64,000 nucleotides of DNA, from positions 62,001 through 126,000 of the forward strand of contig NZ_JBGCBY010000005.1 in NCBI RefSeq assembly GCF_041262165.1. Reading direction: 5' to 3'. Position numbers and translations under genes: made by a program. A model generated the notes under the pieces. It ran no database searches, was not told the DNA's origin, and worked only from the letters and a program-made list of their open reading frames with translations. Every line of letters begins with the position of its first letter. Within the stretch, counting starts at the first letter, position 1. The stretch is from Streptacidiphilus sp041262165 (GTDB taxonomy: Bacteria > Actinomycetota > Actinomycetes > Streptomycetales > Streptomycetaceae). This document shows positions 10,085 to 17,563 of the stretch, piece after piece.

Positions 10085-10098
10085 TCTTGATGTCGAGA
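10085..10098. promoter_or_regulatory. Quasi-palindrome TCTTGA-TG-TCGAGA upstream of icd
   Basis: A 14-bp inverted repeat, arms TCTTGA/TCGAGA with one mismatched pair, ending 27 bp before the icd GTG start. The position suits an operator overlapping the transcription start. Confidence 0.4.
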
Positions 10099-10125
10099 CG
10101 TTTTCCGACGTGAAGCGGAGTACCG

Positions 10126-12345
10126 GTGACTGACTCGACCATCATCTATACACACACTGACGAGGCCCCGGCCCTGGCCACGTACTCGTTCCTGCCTGTG
10201 GTCCAGGCCTACGCCTCGACAGCGGGCGTCCGGGTGGAGACCCGCGACATCTCCCTGGCCGGGCGGATCATCGCGAGCTTCCCGGAGCGTCTCGAGGAGG
10301 GCCAGCGCATCGGCGACGCCCTCGCCGAGCTGGGCGCGCTTGCCAAGACCCCCGAGGCCAACATCATCAAGCTGCCGAACATCTCGGCCTCGATCCCGCA
10401 GCTCAAGGCGGCGATCGCGGAGCTCCAGCAGCAGGGCTACGCGCTGCCGGACTACCCCGACGACCCGCAGTCCGACGAGGACCGGGACGTTCGCGCCCGC
10501 TATGACAAGGTCAAGGGCAGCGCCGTCAACCCGGTGCTGCGTGAGGGCAACTCCGACCGGCGCGCGCCCGCCTCGGTCAAGAACTACGCCAAGGCGCACC
10601 CGCACCGCATGGGCGCCTGGACGCCCGACTCGAAGACGAACGTCGCCCACATGGACGCCGACGACTTCCGTTCCACCGAGCGGTCCGCTGTCGTAGCCGA
10701 GGACGGTTCGCTGCGCATCGAGCTGGCCGCCGCCGACGGCAGCACCACGGTCCTGCGCGAGTCGGTGCCCGTGCTCGCCGGTGAGGTCGTGGACGCGTCC
10801 GTCATGCACGTGGCGGCGCTGCGCGAGTTCTTCGCGGCCCAGGTCGCCCGCGCCAAGGCCGAGGGCGTGCTGTTCTCGGTGCACCTCAAGGCCACGATGA
10901 TGAAGGTCTCCGACCCGATCATCTTCGGCCACGTGGTGCGGGCCTTCTTCCCGAAGACCTTCGCCCAGTACGGCGAGGTACTCGCCGCCGCTGGGCTGAG
11001 CCCGAACAACGGACTCGGCGGAATCCTCAAGGGTCTGGACGCGCTGCCGGAGGGCGCGGCGATCAAGGCGTCGTTCGACGCCGAGCTGGCCGAGGGCCCG
11101 GCCCTGGCGATGGTCGACTCCGACCGCGGCATCACCAACCTGCACGTCCCCAGCGACGTCATCGTCGACGCCTCCATGCCGGCCATGATCCGCACCTCCG
11201 GCCACATGTGGGGCCCGGACGGGAAAGAGGCCGACACCCTCGCGGTCATCCCCGACAGCAGCTACGCCGGCGTCTACCAGGTCGTCATCGACGACTGCCG
11301 TGCCCACGGCGCCTTCGACCCGGCCACCATGGGCTCGGTGCCGAACGTCGGCCTGATGGCGCAGGCGGCCGAGGAGTACGGCAGCCACGACAAGACCTTC
11401 GAGATCCACGCCGACGGCACGGTCCGGGTCGTCGACAACGCCGGCAACGTCGTGCTGGAGCAGCCGGTGAGCACCGGCGACGTCTTCCGCATGTGCCAGA
11501 CCAAGGACGTGCCGATCCGCGACTGGGTCAAGCTCGCGGTCCACCGCGCCCGCGTCACCGGCACCCCGACGGTGTTCTGGCTCGACGAGAGCCGCGCGCA
11601 CGACGCCAACCTGATCGCCAAGGTCAGGGCGTACCTGCCCGAGTACGACACCGACGGGCTGCAGATCGAGATCATGTCGCCGGAGAAGGCGACCGCGTTC
11701 ACGCTGGAGCGCATCCGCCGCGGTGAGGACGCCATCTCGGTCACCGGCAACGTGCTGCGCGACTACCTGACCGACCTGTTCCCGATCCTGGAGCTCGGTA
11801 CGAGCGCCAAGATGCTCTCCGTCGTCCCGCTGATCAACGGGGGCGGCCTGTTCGAAACGGGCGCGGGCGGCTCCGCGCCCAAGCACGTCCAGCAGCTGCT
11901 CAAGGAGAACTACCTGCGCTGGGACAGCCTGGGCGAGTTCTTCGCGCTCGCGGCCAGCTTCGAGCACCTCGCGCAGACCACGGGCAACGCGCACGCCCAG
12001 GTCCTCGCCGACACGCTCGACCGGGCGACCGGCACCTTCCTCAACGAGGACAAGTCGCCGAGCCGTCGCCTGGGCGGCATCGACAACCGCGGCAGCCACT
12101 TCTACCTGGCGCTCTACTGGGCCCAGGAGCTGGCCAGGCAGACCGATGACGCGCAGCTGGCCGAGGCCTTCGCGGGTCTCGCCAAGACGCTGGCCGAGCA
12201 GGAGCGGACCATCGTCGACGAGCTGCTCGCTGTCCAGGGCTCGCCGGTCGACATCGGCGGCTACTACCAGCCCGACCCCGCCAAGGCGGCGGCCGTGATG
12301 CGTCCGTCGAAGACCCTCAACGAGGCGCTCGCGACCCTCGGCTGA
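10126..12345 (+). CDS. icd: Monomeric NADP-dependent isocitrate dehydrogenase
   Basis: Oxidatively decarboxylates isocitrate to 2-oxoglutarate in the TCA cycle, producing NADPH. The 739-residue length and the N-terminus (STIIYTHTDEAPALATYSFLP) are those of the monomeric IDH-II class typical of actinobacteria, not the ~400-residue dimeric form. Conserved blocks include KLPNISASIPQLKAAI, MKVSDPIIFGHVVRAFF, MVDSDRGITNLHVPSD and RLGGIDNRGSHFYLALYWAQ. The start is GTG with AAGCGGAG upstream. It stands alone between terminator-flanked neighbours. Confidence 0.97.
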   Translation: MTDSTIIYTHTDEAPALATYSFLPVVQAYASTAGVRVETRDISLAGRIIASFPERLEEGQRIGDALAELGALAKTPEANIIKLPNISASIPQLKAAIAELQQQGYALPDYPDDPQSDEDRDVRARYDKVKGSAVNPVLREGNSDRRAPASVKNYAKAHPHRMGAWTPDSKTNVAHMDADDFRSTERSAVVAEDGSLRIELAAADGSTTVLRESVPVLAGEVVDASVMHVAALREFFAAQVARAKAEGVLFSVHLKATMMKVSDPIIFGHVVRAFFPKTFAQYGEVLAAAGLSPNNGLGGILKGLDALPEGAAIKASFDAELAEGPALAMVDSDRGITNLHVPSDVIVDASMPAMIRTSGHMWGPDGKEADTLAVIPDSSYAGVYQVVIDDCRAHGAFDPATMGSVPNVGLMAQAAEEYGSHDKTFEIHADGTVRVVDNAGNVVLEQPVSTGDVFRMCQTKDVPIRDWVKLAVHRARVTGTPTVFWLDESRAHDANLIAKVRAYLPEYDTDGLQIEIMSPEKATAFTLERIRRGEDAISVTGNVLRDYLTDLFPILELGTSAKMLSVVPLINGGGLFETGAGGSAPKHVQQLLKENYLRWDSLGEFFALAASFEHLAQTTGNAHAQVLADTLDRATGTFLNEDKSPSRRLGGIDNRGSHFYLALYWAQELARQTDDAQLAEAFAGLAKTLAEQERTIVDELLAVQGSPVDIGGYYQPDPAKAAAVMRPSKTLNEALATLG

Positions 12346-12379
12346 AGCGATCCGCGCGGGAGTTCCGCGCGGTGAGGGG

Positions 12380-12444
12380 AAAGGTCCCCGGGCCCCGTCC
12401 GCCGCTCCGCGGCGACCGTCCAACGGCGGCCCGCGGGACCTTTT
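12380..12444 (+). terminator. Terminator after icd
   Basis: A long imperfect stem (AAAGGTCCC..GGGCC pairing with GGCCCGCGGGACCTTTT) encloses a GC-rich inner hairpin. It starts about 35 bp past the icd stop and ends in TTTT, a good factor-independent terminator. Confidence 0.7.
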
Positions 12445-12527
12445 CCCACGTCTCGCCTCGATGCCGGAGCCCGCTTCGATGCGAGCCCGCCTCGACGCTG
12501 GAGCCCGGCACCTGGAGCCTGGGCGGC

Positions 12528-12818
12528 TCAGACGCCACGTAGGGCCGCGTCGCACTCCGGGCATCGCCTGCTGCGGTGCTCGGGCGGGAACCATGGCTCT
12601 CCGGGGGCGGACGGCCGGTAGGGCTCCACTTCCATCTCGGTGGCATCGGCTCCGCAGACGGTGCGGGTGAGCGGGCGGTCCGGAGCGTCCGGGGCGGCCT
12701 CGGCGGCATGTACCCACCGGGCCCGTGCGCCGATGTCGACTTCGCGCGAGTCGATCACCTCGGTCGAGGGCTCCAGCTCCAGCAGCACGATGATTGCGTT
12801 CACGCTCTGAGCCTGCAC
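12528..12818 (-). CDS. Small hypothetical protein with a possible zinc knuckle
   Basis: 96 codons. The protein has a conserved-looking middle (ARWVHAAEAAPDAPDRPLTR), a CG pair, and a C-terminal CPECD cysteine pair that could form a zinc ribbon with the earlier Cys. The tail PSAPGEPWFPPEHRSRRCPE reads like real protein rather than an out-of-frame shadow. I recognise no named family. The start is uncertain, since the first 20 residues are less protein-like. It converges with icd across the terminator. Confidence 0.45.
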   Translation of the reverse strand: MQAQSVNAIIVLLELEPSTEVIDSREVDIGARARWVHAAEAAPDAPDRPLTRTVCGADATEMEVEPYRPSAPGEPWFPPEHRSRRCPECDAALRGV

Positions 12819-12866
12819 TGACTGCCGTCGCGGCGCACCCCGGCCGGGAGCCGCCCTCGAAGCTGC

Positions 12867-12908
12867 GACCGGACCGTCGTGACCGGACCGTCGTGACCGG
12901 ACCGTCGG
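12867..12908. repeat. Three tandem 14-bp repeats upstream of the MOSC gene
   Basis: Unit GACCGGACCGTCGT occurs twice exactly and a third time with one change at the last base. It lies about 60 bp upstream of the MOSC start. Confidence 0.8.
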
Positions 12909-12970
12909 TCAGTCCAGGCGGAGCGAAAAACATGTCGCCCGAGCCGGCGGCGGACCGTAGCGTCGCCCCC

Positions 12971-13615
12971 ATGAAGCTGCTCTCGGTCAATGTCGGCAGG
13001 CCCCGCCCCAACCCGTGGAAGGGCCTGAGTGCGACGGGCATCGACAAGCGGCCCGTCGACGGTCCGGTGGCCGTTACCGCCCCCGGGCCCAAGGGCACCG
13101 GCGAGGTCGGCCTCGCCGGTGACCGGGTCTACGACCTCAAGCACCACGGCGGCGTTGACCAGGCCGTCTACGCCTATGCCCGCGAGGATCTCGACAGCTG
13201 GGGCGTCGAGCTGAGCCGACAGCTGGAGAACGGCGCCTTTGGGGAGAACCTCACGACCGTGGGCCTGGACGTCAACGGTGCGCTGATCGGCGAGCGTTGG
13301 CGGATCGGGCCCGATGTCGTCCTGGAGGTGTCGTGTGCGCGGATCCCCTGTTCGACCTTCCAGGGCTGGCTGGAGCGCGACGGTTGGATCAAGCGATTCA
13401 CGCAGGCAGCAGTGCCCGGAGCGTATCTGCGGGTGATCGAGCCCGGCGACATCCGCGCGGCCGACCCGATCGAGATCGTGCACCGCCCCGACCACGACGT
13501 GACCGTCGCGCTCGTCTTCCGTGCGATGACGTTGGAGCCGGAGCTGCTGTCGCGACTGCTGGTCGCCGACGCTCTGCCGCAGGAGGAGAAGGAGCGCGCC
13601 CGCAGGCGTACCTGA
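12971..13615 (+). CDS. MOSC domain-containing protein (YiiM-like)
   Basis: A 214-residue protein of the MOSC family, which takes part in molybdenum-cofactor sulfur transfer or in reducing N-hydroxylated compounds. Family features are the N-terminal MKLLSVNVGRPRP, GLAGDRVYDLKHHGGVDQAVYAYA, the block GAFGENLTTVG, and the conserved cysteine region SCARIPCSTFQGWL. The ATG at 12971 starts exactly at the family N-terminus; longer in-frame upstream sequence is repeat-rich and unlike the family. A functional link to the Mo hydroxylase 10 kb away is possible but not shown. Confidence 0.88.
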   Translation: MKLLSVNVGRPRPNPWKGLSATGIDKRPVDGPVAVTAPGPKGTGEVGLAGDRVYDLKHHGGVDQAVYAYAREDLDSWGVELSRQLENGAFGENLTTVGLDVNGALIGERWRIGPDVVLEVSCARIPCSTFQGWLERDGWIKRFTQAAVPGAYLRVIEPGDIRAADPIEIVHRPDHDVTVALVFRAMTLEPELLSRLLVADALPQEEKERARRRT

Positions 13616-13681
13616 CGGATCTTCAGTAGCTGTTCATGCAGTTCAGAGGCCATTGTCAGACCCTGCTGCGAGACTGCGGTC

Positions 13682-13894
13682 ATGAACGACCACGGCATCT
13701 GGGGCGGCTCCACTGACGGGGCGTTGGCACTGCTGCTGCGTACGGGGTGGACCGACGTCCTCCCCGGCTCGCTGCGGATCGACGACAGCTTGTTCGGCCG
13801 CGTCTTCTGGGCGCTCGACCTCGACGGACGGTCCGTCACCGGTTCGCTGACGGAGGTCTACGCCATCAGCGGGGCTGCCGTCCTGGCCGCCTAG
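13682..13894 (+). CDS. Small hypothetical protein
   Basis: 70 codons starting MNDHGIWGGSTDGALALLLR and ending SLTEVYAISGAAVLAA. The composition looks like a real soluble protein, but there are no recognisable motifs. The ribosome-binding site is weak. It sits between the MOSC gene and the convergent HxlR gene. Confidence 0.4.
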   Translation: MNDHGIWGGSTDGALALLLRTGWTDVLPGSLRIDDSLFGRVFWALDLDGRSVTGSLTEVYAISGAAVLAA

Positions 13895-13970
13895 CCTGCG
13901 GCAGGCGACGACCCCGCCGGCTCAAGGTCTGGAGCCGGGCCGGCATCCGGTTGGGTTGTGTAGTGATCGA

Positions 13971-14492
13971 CTATGACGGCGAGGTCGCGCTGTCCTGGTC
14001 CGGGACGGGGCCCTCGCGGTCCCAGCCGGGGGAGTGGATGTCGAGGCTGACGTCGCCGTTGTGGACCTCCTGGCCGCAGGTGCGGCAGGTCCAGGCCGCG
14101 TCGAGGGGGTGGACGGGCTGGTCCTGGTCGTCGGCGGGCCGGTGCAGGAGGGTCACCGGAGGGTCGGGCAGCAGCCATCGGTCGCCCCAGGCGAGCAGGG
14201 ACTGGGTGAGCGGAGCGAGGTCCCGGCCGGCTTCCGTGAGGTGGTACTCGTAGCGCAGCGGCCGCTCGCTGTACGGGCGGCGCTCGACCACGCCGGCCTC
14301 CTCGAGTGCGCGCAGGCGCGCGGTGAGGCGGTCCCGGGGCGCTCCGGTGTTGCGGACGATCCGGTCGAAGCGGTGGTTGCCGTAGAAGAGCTCGCGCACG
14401 GCGAGCAGCGCCCACTTCTCGCCGAGGACCTGGAGCGCCGCGGCGATGGAGCAGGGGCGTCCCGGGATGTGGTGGGCGGCGGGCGTGGTCAT
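13971..14492 (-). CDS. HxlR-family transcriptional regulator
   Basis: A 173-residue protein with an N-terminal HxlR winged helix: PCSIAAALQVLGEKWALLAV, FDRIVRNTGAPRDRLTARLR, and the wing PLRYEYHLTEAGRDLAP. The cysteine after PGRP is typical of the family. A C-terminal extension carries TCRTCG and may bind zinc. It is transcribed divergently from the MFS exporter 60 bp away, the usual arrangement for a local repressor of an efflux gene. Confidence 0.9.
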   Translation of the reverse strand: MTTPAAHHIPGRPCSIAAALQVLGEKWALLAVRELFYGNHRFDRIVRNTGAPRDRLTARLRALEEAGVVERRPYSERPLRYEYHLTEAGRDLAPLTQSLLAWGDRWLLPDPPVTLLHRPADDQDQPVHPLDAAWTCRTCGQEVHNGDVSLDIHSPGWDREGPVPDQDSATSPS

Positions 14493-14511
14493 TCCACCAG
14501 CCTGCCACAGA

Positions 14512-14530
14512 GGGTTGCATTCTCAAACCC
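14512..14530. promoter_or_regulatory. Inverted repeat GGGTT-N9-AACCC in the hxlR/MFS divergent promoter
   Basis: A 19-bp inverted repeat midway between the divergent starts at 14492 and 14553. It is the natural candidate for the HxlR binding site controlling both genes. Confidence 0.4.
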
Positions 14531-14552
14531 AGTAGGGCTAGCGTGCCGGGGC

Positions 14553-16028
14553 ATGGAGATAGTAGGGATATCAAACTCACTTGCCCCGGGGTCAACCGCC
14601 GCCGCCGACCCGCCCAGTACCCGGCCGGCCCGGCGGGGCGCCTTCCTGGTCGTGGCAGCAGCGGTCTTCGTGTCCAACCTGGACCTGTTCATCGTCAACG
14701 TCGCTCTTCCGGCGATGCAGGGCCGGTTCCACGGCAGCACTCTCGCCTCGCTCTCCTGGGTCCTCAACGGCTACGCCATCGTCTTCGCCGCGCTGCTCGT
14801 GGCGGCGGGGCGGTTGGCCGACCGGATCGGCCACCGCACGGTCTTCCTCGCCGGCCTCGCGGTCTTCACCGCCGCCTCCGTGCTCTGCGCGGGCGCGCCC
14901 GGAGTGGGCTGGCTGATCGCCGCCCGGGTCGTGCAGGCCGCAGGCGCGGCCGCGCTGATGCCCACCTCGCTGGCCCTGCTGCTCGACGGGACGCCCCCGG
15001 CCCGGCGTCCCGGTGCGATCCGGGCCTGGGCCTCGATCGGCGGGATCGCCGCAGGCCTCGGTCCGGTACTCGGCGGCCTGCTGGTCGAGGCCGACTGGCG
15101 CTGGGTGTTCCTGGCCAACGTCCCGGTCGGCGTCGCCGCCCTGGCAGCGGGCGTACGCGTGCTGCCGCGCGTCCAGGGGAAGGAGGCCGGTCTGCTGCCG
15201 GACCTGTTCGGGGCGGTGCTGCTCACCGCCGCCATCGCCGCACTCGCTGTGGCACTGGTCAAGGGCGACGCCTGGGGCTGGGGTTCGGTCCGGGTAGTCG
15301 GCGGCTTCGTCGCGTCGGCGCTGCTGACGGTGTGGTTCCTGCTGCGTTCGGCGCGCCACCCGGCCCCGATCGTCGAGCTGCCGCTGCTGCGTGTGCCGAC
15401 CTTCGCCGCCGCCAACGTGGCCCTGCTGCTCTTCACCGTCGCCTTCGCCGGGATGCTGCTGACCTCGGTGCTCTGGTGCCAGCAGGTGTGGGGATACTCC
15501 GCACTGCGTACCGGGCTCGCCATCGCGCCGGGCCCGCTGCTGGTCCCGCCGATCGCTCTGGGCAGCGGCTGGCTGCTGCGGCGGCTCGGCCACGGCCGTC
15601 TCGCCGCGCTCGGCACGCTGCTCTTCGCCGGCGGGATCGGCTGGTGGGCGGCGTCGATCGGCGTCGAACGCGGCTACGCCACCGAGCTGCTGCCCGGCAT
15701 GCTGCTCACCGGCGTCGGCGTGGGGCTCACCCTGCCCACTCTGATCGGGGCCGCGGCGGCGGCGCTCCCGCCCGCGCGCTTCGCGACCGGTTCGGCGGTG
15801 ACCACGATGGGCCGTCAGATCGGCGCTGTGATCGGGGTCGCGGTGGCGGTGAGCCTGCTCGGCACCCCGCACAGCCCGCAGGCCGCGCTGGACGCGTTCC
15901 GGCACGGCTGGGCCGCGGTGATCGCTGCCGCGCTGCTGGCCTGTGGCGCGGCGCTGCTGCTGATGGTCGCGCAGCGTCGCGAGAGCGGGGCCGGCGGGGC
16001 AGGCGGGGCGAATGGTCGCGTGAGCTGA
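14553..16028 (+). CDS. MFS drug exporter (DHA2-like)
   Basis: A 491-residue, multi-spanning transporter. It carries the DHA2 start motif NLDLFIVNVALPAMQ, the loop-2 motif GRLADRIGHRT, and the antiporter motif region GGIAAGLGPVLGGLLVE. Hydrophobic segments are consistent with 14 membrane helices. The ATG at 14553 is chosen because the membrane domain follows after a 30-residue leader; the frame is open further upstream but overlaps the divergent hxlR gene. Probably proton-driven efflux of a small toxic compound, controlled by the adjacent HxlR. Confidence 0.88.
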   Translation: MEIVGISNSLAPGSTAAADPPSTRPARRGAFLVVAAAVFVSNLDLFIVNVALPAMQGRFHGSTLASLSWVLNGYAIVFAALLVAAGRLADRIGHRTVFLAGLAVFTAASVLCAGAPGVGWLIAARVVQAAGAAALMPTSLALLLDGTPPARRPGAIRAWASIGGIAAGLGPVLGGLLVEADWRWVFLANVPVGVAALAAGVRVLPRVQGKEAGLLPDLFGAVLLTAAIAALAVALVKGDAWGWGSVRVVGGFVASALLTVWFLLRSARHPAPIVELPLLRVPTFAAANVALLLFTVAFAGMLLTSVLWCQQVWGYSALRTGLAIAPGPLLVPPIALGSGWLLRRLGHGRLAALGTLLFAGGIGWWAASIGVERGYATELLPGMLLTGVGVGLTLPTLIGAAAAALPPARFATGSAVTTMGRQIGAVIGVAVAVSLLGTPHSPQAALDAFRHGWAAVIAAALLACGAALLLMVAQRRESGAGGAGGANGRVS

Positions 16029-16153
16029 CTCCGGCCAGGCTTGGTCGGCGTGGCCGTGGCGATTCGCCGGTCCGGTTGGCACGATGGGCGCGAACGTCCC
16101 CGCCGGTCGGGCCACGACCGACGAAGTCCCGTGAAGCACAGTGAGGGTCCCGC

Positions 16154-17143
16154 ATGACGCAGCTCCGGATCGGTGTCCTCGGCGCCGCTCGCATCGCTCC
16201 CTCCGCGCTGGTCCGGCCTGCGGCGAAGGTGCCGGAGGCCGTCGTCACCGCCGTCGCCGCCCGCGATCCCGAGCGTGCCCGGCGGTTCGCGGCCAAGCAC
16301 GGCATCCCCACCGTCCACGCCGGATACCAGGAGCTGCTCGACGACAAGGACGTCGACGCCGTCTACAACCCGCTGCCCAACGCACTCCACGCGCGGTGGA
16401 CGCTGAGCGCTCTCGCCGCGGGCAAGCACGTCCTGTGCGAGAAGCCGTTCACCGCCAACGCCGTCGAGGCCCGCGCGGTGGCCGATGCGGCGAGCGCCTC
16501 CGGACTGGTCGTCATGGAGGCCTTCCACTACCGCTACCACCCGATGGCGGCCCGGATGCGCGAGATCCTGGACAGCGGTGAGCTGGGTACGGTCCGCTCC
16601 GTCGAGACCGCGATGTGCTTCCCGCTGCCTGTGTTCGGTGACATCCGGTACAGCTATCCGCTGGGCGGCGGCGCGCTGATGGACGGCGGCTGCTACGCCC
16701 TGCACCTGCTGCGGCTGCTCGGCGAGGGGACCCCGGAGGTCGTCCGGGCCGTGGCGACCCGGCGCGGCCCGGACATCGACCGCGCGATGACCGCTGAGCT
16801 GCGCTTCCCCGGTGGGGCCAGCGGCCGGATCACCACCTCCCTGTGGTCCCACCGGCTGCTGGACTTCAGCGCCAGGGTGCGCGGTGACCGCGGCGAGCTC
16901 AAGATCACCAACTATCTCGCCCCGCACCTCTTCAACCGGCTCACCGTCAGGACGGCGGCCGGTACCCGGCGGGAACGGGTGCGTGGCGGCCACACCTACA
17001 CCTACCAGCTGCGGGCGTTCACCGAGGCGGTGCTGCACGGCGGACCGGTGCTCACGCCCGCCGAGGACGCCGTCGTCACGATGAGTCTGATCGACGACAT
17101 CTACCGGGCTGCGGGGATGCGCCCGCGCGGTGACCTCGACTGA
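16154..17143 (+). CDS. Gfo/Idh/MocA-family oxidoreductase
   Basis: A 329-residue NAD(P)-dependent dehydrogenase of sugars or their derivatives. It has the Rossmann start RIGVLGAARIAPSAL, the catalytic HVLCEKPFTAN with the conserved EKP lysine, and EAFHYRYHPMAARMREIL. The substrate is not visible. It lies just upstream of the secreted discoidin protein and the apparent fucose locus, so oxidation of a released sugar is a reasonable guess, not a demonstrated one. Confidence 0.88.
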   Translation: MTQLRIGVLGAARIAPSALVRPAAKVPEAVVTAVAARDPERARRFAAKHGIPTVHAGYQELLDDKDVDAVYNPLPNALHARWTLSALAAGKHVLCEKPFTANAVEARAVADAASASGLVVMEAFHYRYHPMAARMREILDSGELGTVRSVETAMCFPLPVFGDIRYSYPLGGGALMDGGCYALHLLRLLGEGTPEVVRAVATRRGPDIDRAMTAELRFPGGASGRITTSLWSHRLLDFSARVRGDRGELKITNYLAPHLFNRLTVRTAAGTRRERVRGGHTYTYQLRAFTEAVLHGGPVLTPAEDAVVTMSLIDDIYRAAGMRPRGDLD

Positions 17144-17275
17144 CGCCGCCCAAGGGCGTCGCCGGCTGACGGCGGCGGGGCGTCCGGCTGACGGGCCCTG
17201 GGGGTGCTCCGCGGAAGTCCTGCGAGGCTCGCGGCGTCTGGCACGGCACCTGGCCGCGTTGTCGTCGATCCCCAA

Positions 17276-17289
17276 CCAACCACGGTTGG
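17276..17289. promoter_or_regulatory. Inverted repeat CCAACC-AC-GGTTGG
   Basis: Perfect 6-2-6 inverted repeat in the long leader of the discoidin gene, about 100 bp upstream of the possible -35. It may be a second regulator site. Confidence 0.3.
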
Positions 17290-17427
17290 CTCTCTCCTCC
17301 GCCACGCCCATGCACCGCACCAGACGCCGCTCGTACCCTCGCACCACTTCCGCGGAGCACCCCTAGTCAGTTCCGGCGCGTCAACTGTCTTGACGCGGGC
17401 CTGGGCGGGCGCAAAACTCGCAGCCGA

Positions 17428-17439
17428 GAGAGCGCTCTC
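17428..17439. promoter_or_regulatory. LacI-type operator GAGAGCGCTCTC
   Basis: A perfect 12-bp palindrome with the central CG typical of LacI-family operators; the Streptomyces CebR site has the same GAGCGCTC core. It lies 33 bp downstream of a TTGACG and about 125 bp before the discoidin gene, where a bound repressor would block transcription. The LacI gene at 20210 is the obvious candidate binder. Confidence 0.55.
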
Positions 17440-17563
17440 ACGCCTCCCCGTCAGGGTGCCTCGATCGCTTCAAGGACACAGCTGGCGCCGGGTCCAGTCA
17501 TGGACCCGGTGTCGCTCCGCCATGCCCTCCCCCACCCTCCGTCTCATCGCGCAGGAGATGCAC

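Larger units (their letters stand above)
17144..17563. other. Long leader region of the secreted discoidin protein gene
   Basis: 420 bp without a gene. It holds an inverted repeat CCAACC-AC-GGTTGG (17276-17289), a possible -35 element TTGACG (17390-17395) and the LacI-type palindrome at 17428-17439. This is typical of a regulated carbohydrate gene. Confidence 0.6.

Noticed and set aside
9919..10113. Small plus-strand gene upstream of icd
   Set aside because: No ribosome site, no family resemblance, and it covers the likely icd promoter.
12576..12821. Plus-strand small gene overlapping the zinc-knuckle candidate
   Set aside because: Translation is less protein-like than the minus-strand frame at the same place.
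10075..13098. 1000-codon minus-strand open frame opposite icd
   Set aside because: Mirror of icd codon structure; no domains, and icd is unmistakable on the plus strand.
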